From positions 868,001 through 932,000 of the forward strand of contig NC_019751.1 in assembly GCF_000317435.1 (NCBI RefSeq): DNA of 64,000 bases, read 5' to 3'. This document shows, one piece after another, positions 47,360 to 56,001 of this stretch (the stretch's first letter is position 1; the number at the start of each line of letters is the position of its first letter). The notes below the pieces were generated by a model. It did no database searches, was not told the DNA's origin, and saw only the letters and a list, made by a program, of their open reading frames with translations. The stretch comes from Calothrix sp. PCC 6303. Its GTDB lineage: Bacteria; Cyanobacteriota; Cyanobacteriia; Cyanobacteriales; Nostocaceae. The position numbers were made by a program, and so were the translations under genes.

Positions 47360-47713
47360 CTAGCTTTCATTTTCCGACTTCCCATCCAACACAGCTTGAC
47401 AATAGCTAATTAGAATGGAAATGCGATCGCTTATTGCTTTTAACCTGCTTTCTACCGTCGCTGGCTGCTTTGCCCCCTGCAAAAATAAAATATCCACATC
47501 CAAAAGCCTTAGCTGCTTACTAATTTCAGTGCGATAAGAACGTTCGTACCACTCATCACTATCCAAAGGAACAATCTGTTCCTGAAAAAATTGTTGTAAT
47601 ATCCTTATATTCTCTTTAAGTTCCTGTAAACTCAACTCATTCACCGAGACATTAAGACTCAACTGCCTCAAAAATGTCATCAATGTATCATATTTATCCT
47701 GGTTTAGAGACAT
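47360..47713 (-). CDS. small helical cyanobacterial protein, possibly PatD-like
   Basis: A 117-residue all-helical protein: MSLNQDKYDTLMTFLRQLSL, then SYRTEISKQLRLLDVDILFL and ISILISYCQAVLD. The size and the SYRTEISKQLRLLDVD pattern resemble the small protein PatD, which binds FtsZ and affects heterocyst frequency in Anabaena, but I am working from memory and cannot align it. Single gene, convergent with the Coq4-like gene. Confidence 0.5.
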   Translation of the reverse strand: MSLNQDKYDTLMTFLRQLSLNVSVNELSLQELKENIRILQQFFQEQIVPLDSDEWYERSYRTEISKQLRLLDVDILFLQGAKQPATVESRLKAISDRISILISYCQAVLDGKSENES

Positions 47714-48005
47714 CTAATGCTTCTTGAGATACTATGATTGTCAAGAATTTTTCTTGTAGAATAGTCTTTTTAAGCGATAGACAAAATATATTGCCTCAGA
47801 ACCCAGTTTTTGAGGCTAAGTTTGTTGCTTATGGATTTTTTCAACTATGATTCTTGACCCCTAAACAGAATAAACCACAGTTGTTCTCCAGACAACCGCA
47901 CATAGCAAGAATTTTTCAAAATTCTATTCCTCTTGAGTTAATGGCGCTTCCATCGTCATTATCTTCTGCATCCTACCCCAAAAAACTCGCCAGATCCTAG
48001 CCAAT

Positions 48006-50282
48006 ATGAACGCTATACTTGCTAATACTCCCGATGACATCAACCTTCCGGATTGGTTAAAAAGTTGCTTAAAAACACTATCTACGGAACAGTCAGATTC
48101 TAGCGATGCTCGAAGGACAAATGATACAGATTTAATTTGCCGAGCTTTTATATTTGCCTACCAACTTCATCAAGGACAGTACCGGAAATCTGGAGAACCA
48201 TACATCTACCATCCTGTTGCTGTAGCTGGTCTATTGCGTGACCTAGGCGGCAGTCCTGCTATGATAGCAGCTGGATTTCTCCATGATGTAGTTGAAGATA
48301 CAGAAGTTACAGTTGAAGATATAGAAAGTAAATTTGGCGAAGAAGTTCGCCGTTTAGTGGAGGGTGTCACCAAGCTTTCCAAAATCAACTTTAAAAGTAA
48401 AACTGAAGGTCAAGCTGAAAATTTTCGCCGCATGTTTTTGGCAATGGCACAAGATATCCGCGTGATTGTGGTTAAACTAGCCGATCGTCTTCATAACATG
48501 CGAACAATGGAAGTCATGTCAGAGGAAAGCCGTCGTCGAAATGCCCAAGAAACCCGTGATATTTATGCTCCCCTAGCGAATCGCTTGGGGATTTGGCGTT
48601 TTAAGTGGGAATTAGAGGACTTAGCCTTTAAATATCTCGAACCTCAATCTTTTCGGGAAATGCAAAAACATGTTGCCGAAAAACGCGATGCCCGCGAAGA
48701 TAGATTGAAGACAGTTTCTGATATGCTACGAACTCGGATGGTTGAGGCTGGAATCCAATGTACCGATATTAGTGGTAGACCTAAGCATCTTTACAGTATT
48801 TTCCAAAAGATGCAACGCCAAAATAAAGAATTTAACGAAATTTATGATTTAGCAGCAATTAGAGTAATTGTAACTACCAATGAGGAATGTTACCGGGCTT
48901 TAGCGGTGCTACATGATGTGTTCCGACCGATCCCCGGCAGATTTAAGGATTATATCGGTTTACCCAAATCAAACCGCTACCAGTCGTTACACACTGGGGT
49001 AATTAGTCCTTGGGGTCGTCCTTTAGAAGCACAGATTCGGACTTTAGAAATGCATCGGATTGCAGAGTACGGAATTGCCGCACATTGGAAATACAAAGAA
49101 ACAGGTGGTTCTAATTTTACCCAAACCAGTCCATCGGATGAGAAATTTACCTGGGTGCGACAGTTATTAGAATGGCAAAATGACCTTAAAGATGCTCAAG
49201 AATACATGGATAGCATCAAAAACAATCTATTTGAAGATGATGTCTATGTATTTACTCCTAAAGGTGATTTAGTTGCTTTAAGTGCGGGTTCCACCTCAGT
49301 AGACTTTGCTTACCGTATTCATAGTGAAGTTGGAAATCATTGTGGAGGAGCAAAGGTAAATGGGAGAATGATCCCACTCTCTACAAAGTTGCAAAATGGG
49401 GACATAGTTGAGATTATGACCCAAAAAAGCAACCACCCTAGTTTAGATTGGTTAAACTTTGTTGCCACCTCCGCAGCCAAAAACCGGATCAAGCAGTGGT
49501 ATAAACGCTCAAGACGGGAAGAAAATGTAACTAGGGGTCGTGATTTACTGGAAAAAGAACTAGGTAAAACCGGGTTTGAAAATATTCTCAAATCAGATGC
49601 GATGCACGCAGTTGCAGAACGATGTAATTACCACAGTGTGGAGGACTTGTTAGCTGGTTTGGGGTATGGGGAAACTACCTTGAATTTAGTCTTAAATCGC
49701 TGGCGAGAAATCATTAAATCTCAACAACCTCCCGTTGCATCCATCACCGAGATTCCCCCCAATTTGCCCACGTCTGCACCCAAAGTTTCTAGGGAAGCAG
49801 GTTCGGTAATTTCTCGCGCTTCCGATTCTCCGATTTTAGGAGTTGAGGGCTTAGTCTATCACTTGGCAGGCTGTTGTACACCAATTCCCGGCGAGCAAAT
49901 TATCGGTGTAGTTACCAGAGGACGGGGAATTACCATCCATCGACAGGGTTGTAATAACTTGGAACATGTGGAATGCGATCGCTTAATTCCTGTAACCTGG
50001 AATGGAGCAATTGAACGTCACACCCATCCCCAAACATACCCAATTGCTGTGCAAATTGAAGCCTTAGACCGAGTTGGTGTCCTCAAGGATATTCTTTCCC
50101 GTTTGAGTGACCAAGGAATCAACGTCCGTCATGCTAGCGTTAAAACTACCCTTAGTCAACCAGCCCTAATTGACTTGGGGATCGAAATACGCGATCGCAT
50201 CCAATTAGAACACATCTTTGTCCAAATCAAAAAGATGAGCGATATTCTTAATATTCGCCGTGTTGGTGAAAATAATGAGTAG
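48006..50282 (+). CDS. bifunctional (p)ppGpp synthetase/hydrolase (RelA/SpoT family)
   Basis: A 758-residue stringent-response enzyme. Hydrolase (HD) domain: HQGQYRKSGEPYIYHPVAVA, AGFLHDVVEDTEV (about 88-100), VVKLADRLHNMRTM. Synthetase domain: YSIFQKMQRQNKEFNEIYDL, PIPGRFKDYIGLPKSNRYQS, EIQIRT-like AQIRTLEMHRIAEYGIAAHW. TGS domain from VYVFTPKGDLVALSAGSTSV, then the conserved zinc-finger-like region GCCTPIPGEQIIG and a C-terminal ACT domain. The HD residues are intact, so both activities are expected. The stop codon lies at the edge of the IS605-type element, whose end hairpin (50292-50328) may end its transcripts. Confidence 0.95.
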   Translation: MNAILANTPDDINLPDWLKSCLKTLSTEQSDSSDARRTNDTDLICRAFIFAYQLHQGQYRKSGEPYIYHPVAVAGLLRDLGGSPAMIAAGFLHDVVEDTEVTVEDIESKFGEEVRRLVEGVTKLSKINFKSKTEGQAENFRRMFLAMAQDIRVIVVKLADRLHNMRTMEVMSEESRRRNAQETRDIYAPLANRLGIWRFKWELEDLAFKYLEPQSFREMQKHVAEKRDAREDRLKTVSDMLRTRMVEAGIQCTDISGRPKHLYSIFQKMQRQNKEFNEIYDLAAIRVIVTTNEECYRALAVLHDVFRPIPGRFKDYIGLPKSNRYQSLHTGVISPWGRPLEAQIRTLEMHRIAEYGIAAHWKYKETGGSNFTQTSPSDEKFTWVRQLLEWQNDLKDAQEYMDSIKNNLFEDDVYVFTPKGDLVALSAGSTSVDFAYRIHSEVGNHCGGAKVNGRMIPLSTKLQNGDIVEIMTQKSNHPSLDWLNFVATSAAKNRIKQWYKRSRREENVTRGRDLLEKELGKTGFENILKSDAMHAVAERCNYHSVEDLLAGLGYGETTLNLVLNRWREIIKSQQPPVASITEIPPNLPTSAPKVSREAGSVISRASDSPILGVEGLVYHLAGCCTPIPGEQIIGVVTRGRGITIHRQGCNNLEHVECDRLIPVTWNGAIERHTHPQTYPIAVQIEALDRVGVLKDILSRLSDQGINVRHASVKTTLSQPALIDLGIEIRDRIQLEHIFVQIKKMSDILNIRRVGENNE

Positions 50283-50470
50283 AATTCCCGTGAAGTACCC
50301 CAACCTGCTTCGCCGAGGTTGGGGCTTCCAACATCATTGAATCAGTGACGGTCTTATTCGTCTGCGGAGTTTCCCGTCTCAACCGCTCTTGCCACGTTAG
50401 GAACTTCCGAGGAAGTCGAGAACTAAATCTCGTGATGGTCTTACAAAGCGTCCACAGGCAGCCGCCCGTC
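50283..50470 (-). ncRNA. putative TnpB guide (omega) RNA region
   Basis: Downstream of the tnpB tail on the minus strand lies ~160 bases rich in short inverted repeats (for example GAGATTTAGTTCTC and CTTCCTCGGAAG, then the CCCCAACC..GGTTGGGG stem at the element end). In IS605/IS1341 elements the guide RNA comes from the tnpB 3' end and extends to the right end. A transcript is therefore plausible; that it is made and functional is inference. Confidence 0.5.
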
Positions 50471-50536
50471 TACCACAGGCAGTTTGATTTCTTTTCCGTA
50501 CACCTCTGTATGGCTTATTTTTACCGCAGAACGTAA
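50441..50536 (-). pseudogene. tnpB 3' fragment
   Basis: The minus strand encodes SHTEVYGKEIKLPVVDGRLP then VDAL and a TAA, the conserved last residues of cyanobacterial TnpB proteins. An in-frame stop lies ~32 codons upstream, so only the tail survives. The zinc finger and RuvC domain are absent. Confidence 0.65.
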
Positions 50537-50659
50537 TCATGCGAACCAGTGACCGAGATCTTTTCCCTTTTCTCTCGCTCTTAGTCTAGGCAAGCGTATT
50601 ACCGCTACTGTAGCCGTTTGTTATATGAGTCGAGTGGGTGGGTCAACAACCACTATAAT

Positions 50660-50688
50660 GGTAGCATATCTATACTTTATTTGCTACC
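50660..50688 (+). promoter_or_regulatory. inverted repeat over the RHH start, candidate operator
   Basis: GGTAGCA (50660) and TGCTACC (to 50688) are exact inverted copies 15 bases apart, the second ending at the base before the RHH start codon. TATAAT at 50654-50659 lies just upstream and would be a good -10. RHH proteins commonly bind such dyads, so autoregulation is a reasonable inference. Confidence 0.5.
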
Positions 50689-50835
50689 ATGACACAGATT
50701 AGCTTGAGGTTATCTGAACGGGAAAAAGAACATTTGCAGAAGTATTGCGAATTGACTCAAAGAAATCAGACAGAAGTGTTGCGCGACCTCATAAGAAGAT
50801 TATCAGTCAAAGGGGCATTGAACCCCCTTGACTGA
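50689..50835 (+). CDS. small ribbon-helix-helix (CopG-like) regulator of the IS605-type element
   Basis: A 48-residue protein, MTQISLRLSEREKEHLQKYC, ELTQRNQTEVLRDLIRRLSV, KGALNPLD. The first strand (QISLRLS) followed by two helices, the second preceded by NQTEV, is the RHH DNA-binding fold. It resembles the short RHH proteins that accompany tnpB in cyanobacteria, lies divergent from the lost tnpB, and has its own -10-like TATAAT and an inverted repeat at its start. Being intact while tnpB is gone suggests it is kept, or that the deletion is recent. Confidence 0.72.
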   Translation: MTQISLRLSEREKEHLQKYCELTQRNQTEVLRDLIRRLSVKGALNPLD

Positions 50836-50885
50836 CCTGCTATCCATCCCCAGGCTGTAGAGCCGTGGGGAATTCCGCAAAATCA

Positions 50886-51514
50886 GTTAAATTTCTCAAA
50901 AATCAAAGGGAAGCTTGGAGGAAGAATCAATTACAGTTTCTTCCTTTCTTCACGAGTAGGGTAATTATACAGACGTGGCAACACTGCCTCTTTACAAGTT
51001 CCCTGCTGTCTTGTTTTTCCAAGGGACTTCTGGAATTGTAAAAAACTGGGTTTCGTTACGTGTGATACTTAGTCTTAAATAAAACATTGTTATTGCGTGT
51101 TTGTTCTGATAAACAAACTAGTGTAAGTTGTATATTATAGAACCTATATATTGTAAAATTGTTTAATCCTATTTCCATTACATTGCTTTGATAGAATCCT
51201 ATATATGTTGCCTCGTAGCTTTGTTCATTTATCGAAAAATATTCAGTATTTTCCCTACGGATATCCACTAATTAGAATACAAATAGCCTCCAGTAGTGTA
51301 AGTAAGTCGCCATAAATCAACACAACTTCTTGAAAACTATTTTTCGGGGTTTCCGCCTCCAAAAAAGTTCCCGCTGTGTAACAAAGTATAAATTAAACCC
51401 ACATCTTTGCCACTACTCACTGCCCACAACAATAATTTTTTCCACCTACTTAGTGCAGTCTTAAACTTGTCTTGATTCCCCACAGCTTTATAAAAAGTAT
51501 ATTTTTGAACAAGC
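50886..51514. other. intergenic region with repeat fragments
   Basis: Holds a solo AAGGGACTTCTGGAA near 51020 (like the MITE end) and, at 51317-51363, ACACAACTTCTTGAAAACTA followed by TTTTTCGGGGTTTCCGCC, copy 3 of the repeat at 7051-7092. Reading frames here look random. It should also contain the promoter for the kinase at 51515. Confidence 0.5.
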
Positions 51515-53299
51515 ATGTCCACCGAAACTATCAACCTAGAACTTATCGCTTTACGTCAACGGGTTCAAGAATTAGAACAAAAACTTGCAGCAGGTGTTGA
51601 CACAAATCAGAAGATCGAAACAGATCTCGAAAATAGCGCATCTAGGTTGAAAAAATTGATGGCAAATATACCTGGTTTAGTTTATGAATTTTGCTTAAAT
51701 CCTGATGGTAGAATTTACTTTACTTATATATCTGACAGGTATGCTGAAATATTAGGAATTGAGTCTCAAGAAATTACTCACAATTCACCAACTTTGATGA
51801 ATGGAATTTACCCAGTAGATCGTAAATCATTCATTGAATCTGTAGCTGAATCAGGTAGAACCTTGAAACCCTGGACTTGGGAAGGTCGGATTATCACACC
51901 CTCACAACAAATTAAATGGTTGCGCGGATTTTCTCATCCTGAACAGCAAAGTAATGGGATAATAACTTGGCATGGAATATTTATTGATATTACTGAAACT
52001 AGGCAACTAGAAAAACAAGTTAAACGAATTAATTCAATTTTTAACGCTCAATTTGAAGCGGGAATTGATGGAATTTTAATAATCGATGAAAAACGAAAAA
52101 TTCAGACATACAATCGACGTTTTTGTGAGATGTGGCAAATTCCCATAACCGTAGATAATTGTTTGAGTGATGAGGAAGTACTCCAACAGATATTTTCCCA
52201 ATTAATCCATCCAGAAGAATTTCTGCTTACCCTTGATTTTTTATCCGAACAAAGAACCGCATTTCTGTACAATGATGTGGCTTTAAAAAATAATCGAGTA
52301 TTTGAGCGCTATTCAGCCCCGATTGTTTGTGAAGGTGGAGAGTATTTTGGTAGAATTTGGTACTTCCGCGATATTAGCGATCGCAAACGCTCTGAAACAG
52401 CATTAAAAAAGTCTGAAATTCAACTGCGTCACCAAAAGTTAGAATTAGAAGCAACCCTCAAAGAACTTCAGCGTACACAGTCGCAGCTAATTCAAAATGA
52501 AAAAATGTCATCATTAGGTCAACTAGTTGCAGGAGTTGCCCATGAAATTAATAATCCTGTAAATTTTATTTACGGTAATTTGGATCATGCCGAAAAATAT
52601 GGTCAAGATTTAGTAAAAATGCTAAATCTATATCAAAACTACTACCCCCAACCTCATGCCGAAATTCAAGCCGAAGCTGAAATTATAGACTTGAATTTTC
52701 TGCTTACAGACTTACCAAAAATTTACACTTCAATGAAAGTCGGAGCAAATAGAATCCGCGAAATTGTCACTTCATTACGGACATTTTCTCGTCTAGATGA
52801 AGCTGAATTAAAAATTATCAACATCCACGAAGGCATTGATAGCACTTTAATGATTTTGGAACACCGTCTCAAAGGTAAGTCAGGCTATCCAACAATTAAA
52901 ATAATTAAAAAGTATGGAATTTTACCTTTAATTGAATGTTATGCAGGACAATTAAATCAAGTATTTATGAATATTCTCGCTAATGCAATTGACGCATTAG
53001 AAACTGGAATCGAAAATAAGTTAACAAAACAACCAACTATTGAGATTACTTCTGAAGTAATTGACCGTCACAATATTCTGATTCGCATCATTGATAATGG
53101 TACGGGCATTACTGAAGAAGTGAAACAGCGATTATTTGACCCTTTTTACACAACAAAACCCGTAGGTAAAGGGACAGGTATGGGATTATCAATTAGTTAT
53201 CAAATCGTTACTGAACGTCACCAAGGCAGTTTAGAGTGCAAATCTATAGTTGGAGAGGGTACAGAATTTATTGTGAAATTACCAATTAAAGCGTCTTGA
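51515..53299 (+). CDS. PAS-domain sensor histidine kinase
   Basis: A 594-residue cytoplasmic kinase. An N-terminal coiled coil (LIALRQRVQELEQKLAAGV) is followed by a PAS domain with a PAC segment (about 40-165, from KLMANIPGLVYEFCLNPDGR to WHGIFIDITETRQLEKQ), a second PAS (about 170-285, FEAGIDGILIIDEKRKIQTY to FGRIWYFRDISDRKRSE), a coiled coil, the phospho-acceptor His in AHEINNPVNFIYGN (about 342) and an ATPase domain with NQVFMNILANAIDAL, DNGTGI and GKGTGMGLSIS. The sensed signal and regulator are unknown. Its core is a close relative of the kinase at 11413-13209. Confidence 0.9.
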   Translation: MSTETINLELIALRQRVQELEQKLAAGVDTNQKIETDLENSASRLKKLMANIPGLVYEFCLNPDGRIYFTYISDRYAEILGIESQEITHNSPTLMNGIYPVDRKSFIESVAESGRTLKPWTWEGRIITPSQQIKWLRGFSHPEQQSNGIITWHGIFIDITETRQLEKQVKRINSIFNAQFEAGIDGILIIDEKRKIQTYNRRFCEMWQIPITVDNCLSDEEVLQQIFSQLIHPEEFLLTLDFLSEQRTAFLYNDVALKNNRVFERYSAPIVCEGGEYFGRIWYFRDISDRKRSETALKKSEIQLRHQKLELEATLKELQRTQSQLIQNEKMSSLGQLVAGVAHEINNPVNFIYGNLDHAEKYGQDLVKMLNLYQNYYPQPHAEIQAEAEIIDLNFLLTDLPKIYTSMKVGANRIREIVTSLRTFSRLDEAELKIINIHEGIDSTLMILEHRLKGKSGYPTIKIIKKYGILPLIECYAGQLNQVFMNILANAIDALETGIENKLTKQPTIEITSEVIDRHNILIRIIDNGTGITEEVKQRLFDPFYTTKPVGKGTGMGLSISYQIVTERHQGSLECKSIVGEGTEFIVKLPIKAS

Positions 53300-53368
53300 A
53301 CAAACTTTATCAAAAAATTCACGCTGGTGGTTACTGAGCTTATGGAAGGACAGAAAACACGCTGCTTT

Positions 53369-53392
53369 TAGAAGGAGGGGAATTGAACCCCC
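53369..53392 (-). other. tRNA 3'-end relic (T arm and acceptor strand)
   Basis: On the minus strand GGGGGTTCAATTCCCCT is a standard T arm (5-bp stem, TTCAATT loop), followed by CCTTCTA in the place of the 3' acceptor strand. The matching 5' acceptor strand TAGAAGG is not found upstream, and no convincing D arm or anticodon loop precedes it, though GCGGATCAAAATTGTTTGC could be a decayed anticodon arm. It is probably a 3' fragment of a tRNA gene, as left by integrative elements. Confidence 0.45.
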
Positions 53393-53528
53393 GAACGTGA
53401 TTGAGGCAAACAATTTTGATCCGCTATAAGTCTATATATTCAAGATTAGCTTTTCCAAGGTACAAAGCGATACCTACGGTGGTAAACTACGCATTTCACA
53501 ACTAAGGCAGTCACCACAACAACCAACC

Positions 53529-54092
53529 CTAAAATGGGATAAAAGCTACATCCTCCTGATTGAAATCTCGACCTTGACAAAAATCATCAATCCAGTTAGA
53601 CAGATTACGTGGTTGAATTATTGGTGCTTGATTAACTTCATCGGGAAAGACTTTGACAATTTGGCTACCATTATTATTCCGAAGCGCTAAAGTATCTCCG
53701 AAGCGAACTTGCCTCAGATAGGAAGAAGCGATCGCAACTCGCAATTGAACCCCGGATTCTGGTTGTTCTACTAAATTTTCCTTGACAATTGTCCCTTCTT
53801 GATTATGGGAACTATTCACCTCAACCAAACTTAATTCAGCTTCCGGATTGAAATTTAGTCCCAAAGCAGCAACCATCGCATCTGGATCACTATTTAATTC
53901 TGCCAACAAAGGCAACATATCGATTAACTCTGGTTCCATCACCGTCACAGTTGCCAAAATAAAGCTGGAAAGTGGACGACGTTCTTCTTCAAACGTTGCC
54001 CAAATCTGCATTTTTTCCATCCAATGACGGTTTTGACGATAGTATTGCAGCCACTTAAACTTTAAAGACTGACGCAAGCCCTGAACATTCAT
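53529..54092 (-). CDS. DUF5331 family protein
   Basis: A 187-residue cyanobacterial protein of unknown function. The N-terminal half carries the family pattern LRQSLKFKWLQYYRQNRHWM, RRPLSSFILATVTVMEPEL and AALGLNFNPEAELSLVE. The C-terminal half (VKVFPDEVNQAPIIQPRNLS) is less typical. There are no membrane segments. It lies between the histidine kinase and the 2Fe-2S protein. Confidence 0.75.
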   Translation of the reverse strand: MNVQGLRQSLKFKWLQYYRQNRHWMEKMQIWATFEEERRPLSSFILATVTVMEPELIDMLPLLAELNSDPDAMVAALGLNFNPEAELSLVEVNSSHNQEGTIVKENLVEQPESGVQLRVAIASSYLRQVRFGDTLALRNNNGSQIVKVFPDEVNQAPIIQPRNLSNWIDDFCQGRDFNQEDVAFIPF

Positions 54093-54161
54093 AGGACAGT
54101 TAAATTTTAATCACGCAAGGCATTACCCCAAACAAACGTATTTATATCATAATTTACAGGT

Positions 54162-54203
54162 CTTTGATACTCCCCACTGATGAATCAGGGGGATTCTTGA
54201 ATG
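54162..54203. mobile_element. IS200/IS605-type end-like hairpin, second copy
   Basis: CTTTGATACTCCCCACTGAT and GAATCAGGGGGATTCTTGAA form a hairpin with an inner CTGA..TCAG pairing. The pattern TTGA(C)ATACTCCCC..GGGGATTCTT is shared with 39235-39285. It lies in the 54093-54356 gap; no transposase is present. Confidence 0.45.
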
Positions 54204-54356
54204 AATCCGAAAACCCTCAAAGGTCTTATCAAAGCACCTCTAGGCCCTCAAAACAACTACCAGTACAAAAGGTATTGCAATTGCGCTTACTTTTAACTTG
54301 GTGAGGCATAAAAATAGCCCACCCTCGCTATCGCAGGTTTGGAAAGGGATTGACCT

Positions 54357-54662
54357 CTACTTAGGATTTGCTGTTTCCGTGGCGGTAGGATGAAATTTAG
54401 AATACAGCATTGATGTAACTACTCTATTTTCAAGTAGGTGATTTTTTACCACCAAAGCAACCTCGCTGGCTTGGACACCACAGTACCAAACCAACTCAGG
54501 TAAAATTAATACCATCGGTCCATTACCGCATTGTCCCAAGCAACCACTTGCCGTCACCGTAACATCATTTACAGGTAAAGCTTGAAAAGCCTCTAACACA
54601 GACTTTGCACCTTGTTTCTTACAAGATCTATTTTGACACACCCGAACACAGCGTACTGACAT
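54357..54662 (-). CDS. thioredoxin-like [2Fe-2S] ferredoxin domain protein
   Basis: A 101-residue protein with the four cysteines of a thioredoxin-fold 2Fe-2S domain: VCQNRSCKKQG (two Cys, about 9 and 14) and SGCLGQCGNGP (two Cys, about 41 and 45), then MVLILPELVWYCGV. It probably serves as a small electron carrier or assembly factor; no partner is adjacent. The last ~20 residues are polar and non-conserved. Confidence 0.85.
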   Translation of the reverse strand: MSVRCVRVCQNRSCKKQGAKSVLEAFQALPVNDVTVTASGCLGQCGNGPMVLILPELVWYCGVQASEVALVVKNHLLENRVVTSMLYSKFHPTATETANPK

Positions 54663-54881
54663 AAAGATTTGGGTTTTGAAGAAAAAATTTTAGATTCAGG
54701 CAAAAATTCTATGTATATGTACAATGGTGCAAATAAACATCACGCTTGGAAGTAAGTAAATCACTTAAAAGCTTTTCATACTGTCTTATCTACTGTAGCC
54801 TTTGGTATCCAGTATTCCTAAAAATCTACTTCCTGTAGTGACTATTCAGTTTCTAGTTCCTTTATTTAGTAGCTTACTTAT

Positions 54882-55679
54882 ATGTTGAGTGCATTACCCA
54901 CCCGTTTTTTACAGCAAATCTTGGTAATTAAACTTTCTCTGCGAACATTGCCATTATTCCTACTCCTAACATCATCTCCAATATCTGCACAAACTGTTAC
55001 CCCAGGAGGCTTTGAGCAGTTGCCACCCGTACCTGTAAGTCCTGGAGGCTATGTGACTAACAGTACCAATACTTACGATTTTCGAGCGCCAAATTATAAC
55101 CAAGCTACACCACCAGCCCAACCCACCACTCAGTACCAGTATAGCCAAAACAACGAGCGTTATTTAGTCATTGTTAACAGTAATAGTCCTCAAGTTCTCC
55201 AACAAGTACGGCAAATTGAACCAACTGCATATTTTCGTGCGGTTCAAGGTGGTTCAGTTATTCAAGCAGGAACTTTCACTCGCATTACTAACGTCCAAAA
55301 CCGACTCCGACAACTAGCTGATAATCGAATTGGTGGTGTACGTGTCTTCAATTTAGCCAATGGTCAGGAAATGAATTATGCTTCTGGAGGGAATATTAAC
55401 AATGGTGGTGGCAATAATCCTAATCCTAACCCTAACTATGAGCAAAGGCGTTCCGATTATTATTATGTAGCTATTCCTGGTAATCCTAATGAGTTAATCA
55501 CCATTGAAAATAAAATTCGTGGCAATATTGGGCAAGTAGTAGGGGTTATCCGTCGCAATGAACCCAGGGGAACCCATATCGCAGTGGGACCATTTAGTCA
55601 ACGGTTACAAGCGGAACAGTGGAATAATTATTTACAAAATATGGGCTTTGATAACTCTAGAGTCTACTACGGGAAGTAA
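54882..55679 (+). CDS. secreted protein with two SPOR-like domains
   Basis: A 265-residue protein with a signal peptide (about 15-36, IKLSLRTLPLFLLLTSSPIS, cleavage after AQA/ISA). The mature chain has a Pro/Gly/Thr-rich linker, a first SPOR-like repeat from ERYLVIVNSNSPQVLQQVRQ to IGGVRVFNLANG, an Asn/Gly/Pro linker, and a second from DYYYVAIPGNPNELITIENK to FDNSRVYYG. SPOR folds bind denuded glycan strands of peptidoglycan, so an envelope role is likely but not shown. Confidence 0.78.
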   Translation: MLSALPTRFLQQILVIKLSLRTLPLFLLLTSSPISAQTVTPGGFEQLPPVPVSPGGYVTNSTNTYDFRAPNYNQATPPAQPTTQYQYSQNNERYLVIVNSNSPQVLQQVRQIEPTAYFRAVQGGSVIQAGTFTRITNVQNRLRQLADNRIGGVRVFNLANGQEMNYASGGNINNGGGNNPNPNPNYEQRRSDYYYVAIPGNPNELITIENKIRGNIGQVVGVIRRNEPRGTHIAVGPFSQRLQAEQWNNYLQNMGFDNSRVYYGK

Positions 55680-55869
55680 ATTTGGTTGTAGTTTTATTAG
55701 TTGTTCTGGCAATTATGCGATCGCACAAAGTGGTTGCCAAGGGCATCGCACAAGCACTGTTTGTTAGATGCCAGAATGGCTTTTCTCAGTTCGCTAAAAT
55801 GAATTGTAGCGCCAAAAAAAACAGTTTCAGTTACCAATCAAAAAATTTTAACTAAACCTTGTCTATTTT

Positions 55870-56001
55870 GGTTCTGGCGCTGTCGAGTCTACTATCAAAC
55901 AGATAGATCGACGATTAAAAATCTCTGGAGCACAGTGGAATGAATATAATGTCCCTCAAGTTCTCAAGCATCGCTGCGCTTATCTTAACACCCAGCTTTA
56001 G
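55870..56001 (+). pseudogene. ISKra4-type transposase C-terminal fragment
   Basis: Reads GSGAVESTIKQIDRRLKISG, then AQWNEYNVPQVLKHRCAYLN and a stop. GSGAVEST and the KHRCAYLN end are characteristic of the C-terminus of ISKra4-family transposases; the rest of the gene is gone. It lies in the 55680-56426 gap, which also contains short dispersed palindromes and the vapC fragment at 56231. Confidence 0.6.

Larger units (their letters stand above)
50283..50885 (-). mobile_element. IS605/IS1341-type element without tnpB
   Basis: About 600 bases with a left-end-like hairpin at 50847-50871 (TCCCCAGGCT..AGCCGTGGGGA) and a right-end-like hairpin at 50292-50328 (GAAGTACCCCAACCT..AGGTTGGGGCTTC). In minus orientation the order is: end hairpin, divergent RHH gene, the last ~30 codons of tnpB, then a structured 3' region ending at the other hairpin. 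This is the layout of cyanobacterial RHH-tnpB-omegaRNA elements after deletion of nearly all of tnpB. Exact boundaries are not certain. Confidence 0.7.

Noticed and set aside
50345-50536. 63-aa plus-strand frame in the IS605-type element
   Set aside because: It is the antisense of the tnpB tail and putative guide-RNA region.
51056-51534. Two minus-strand frames (70 and 65 aa) upstream of the PAS kinase
   Set aside because: AT-rich, without family-like motifs or ribosome-binding sites; one crosses a dispersed repeat and the kinase start.
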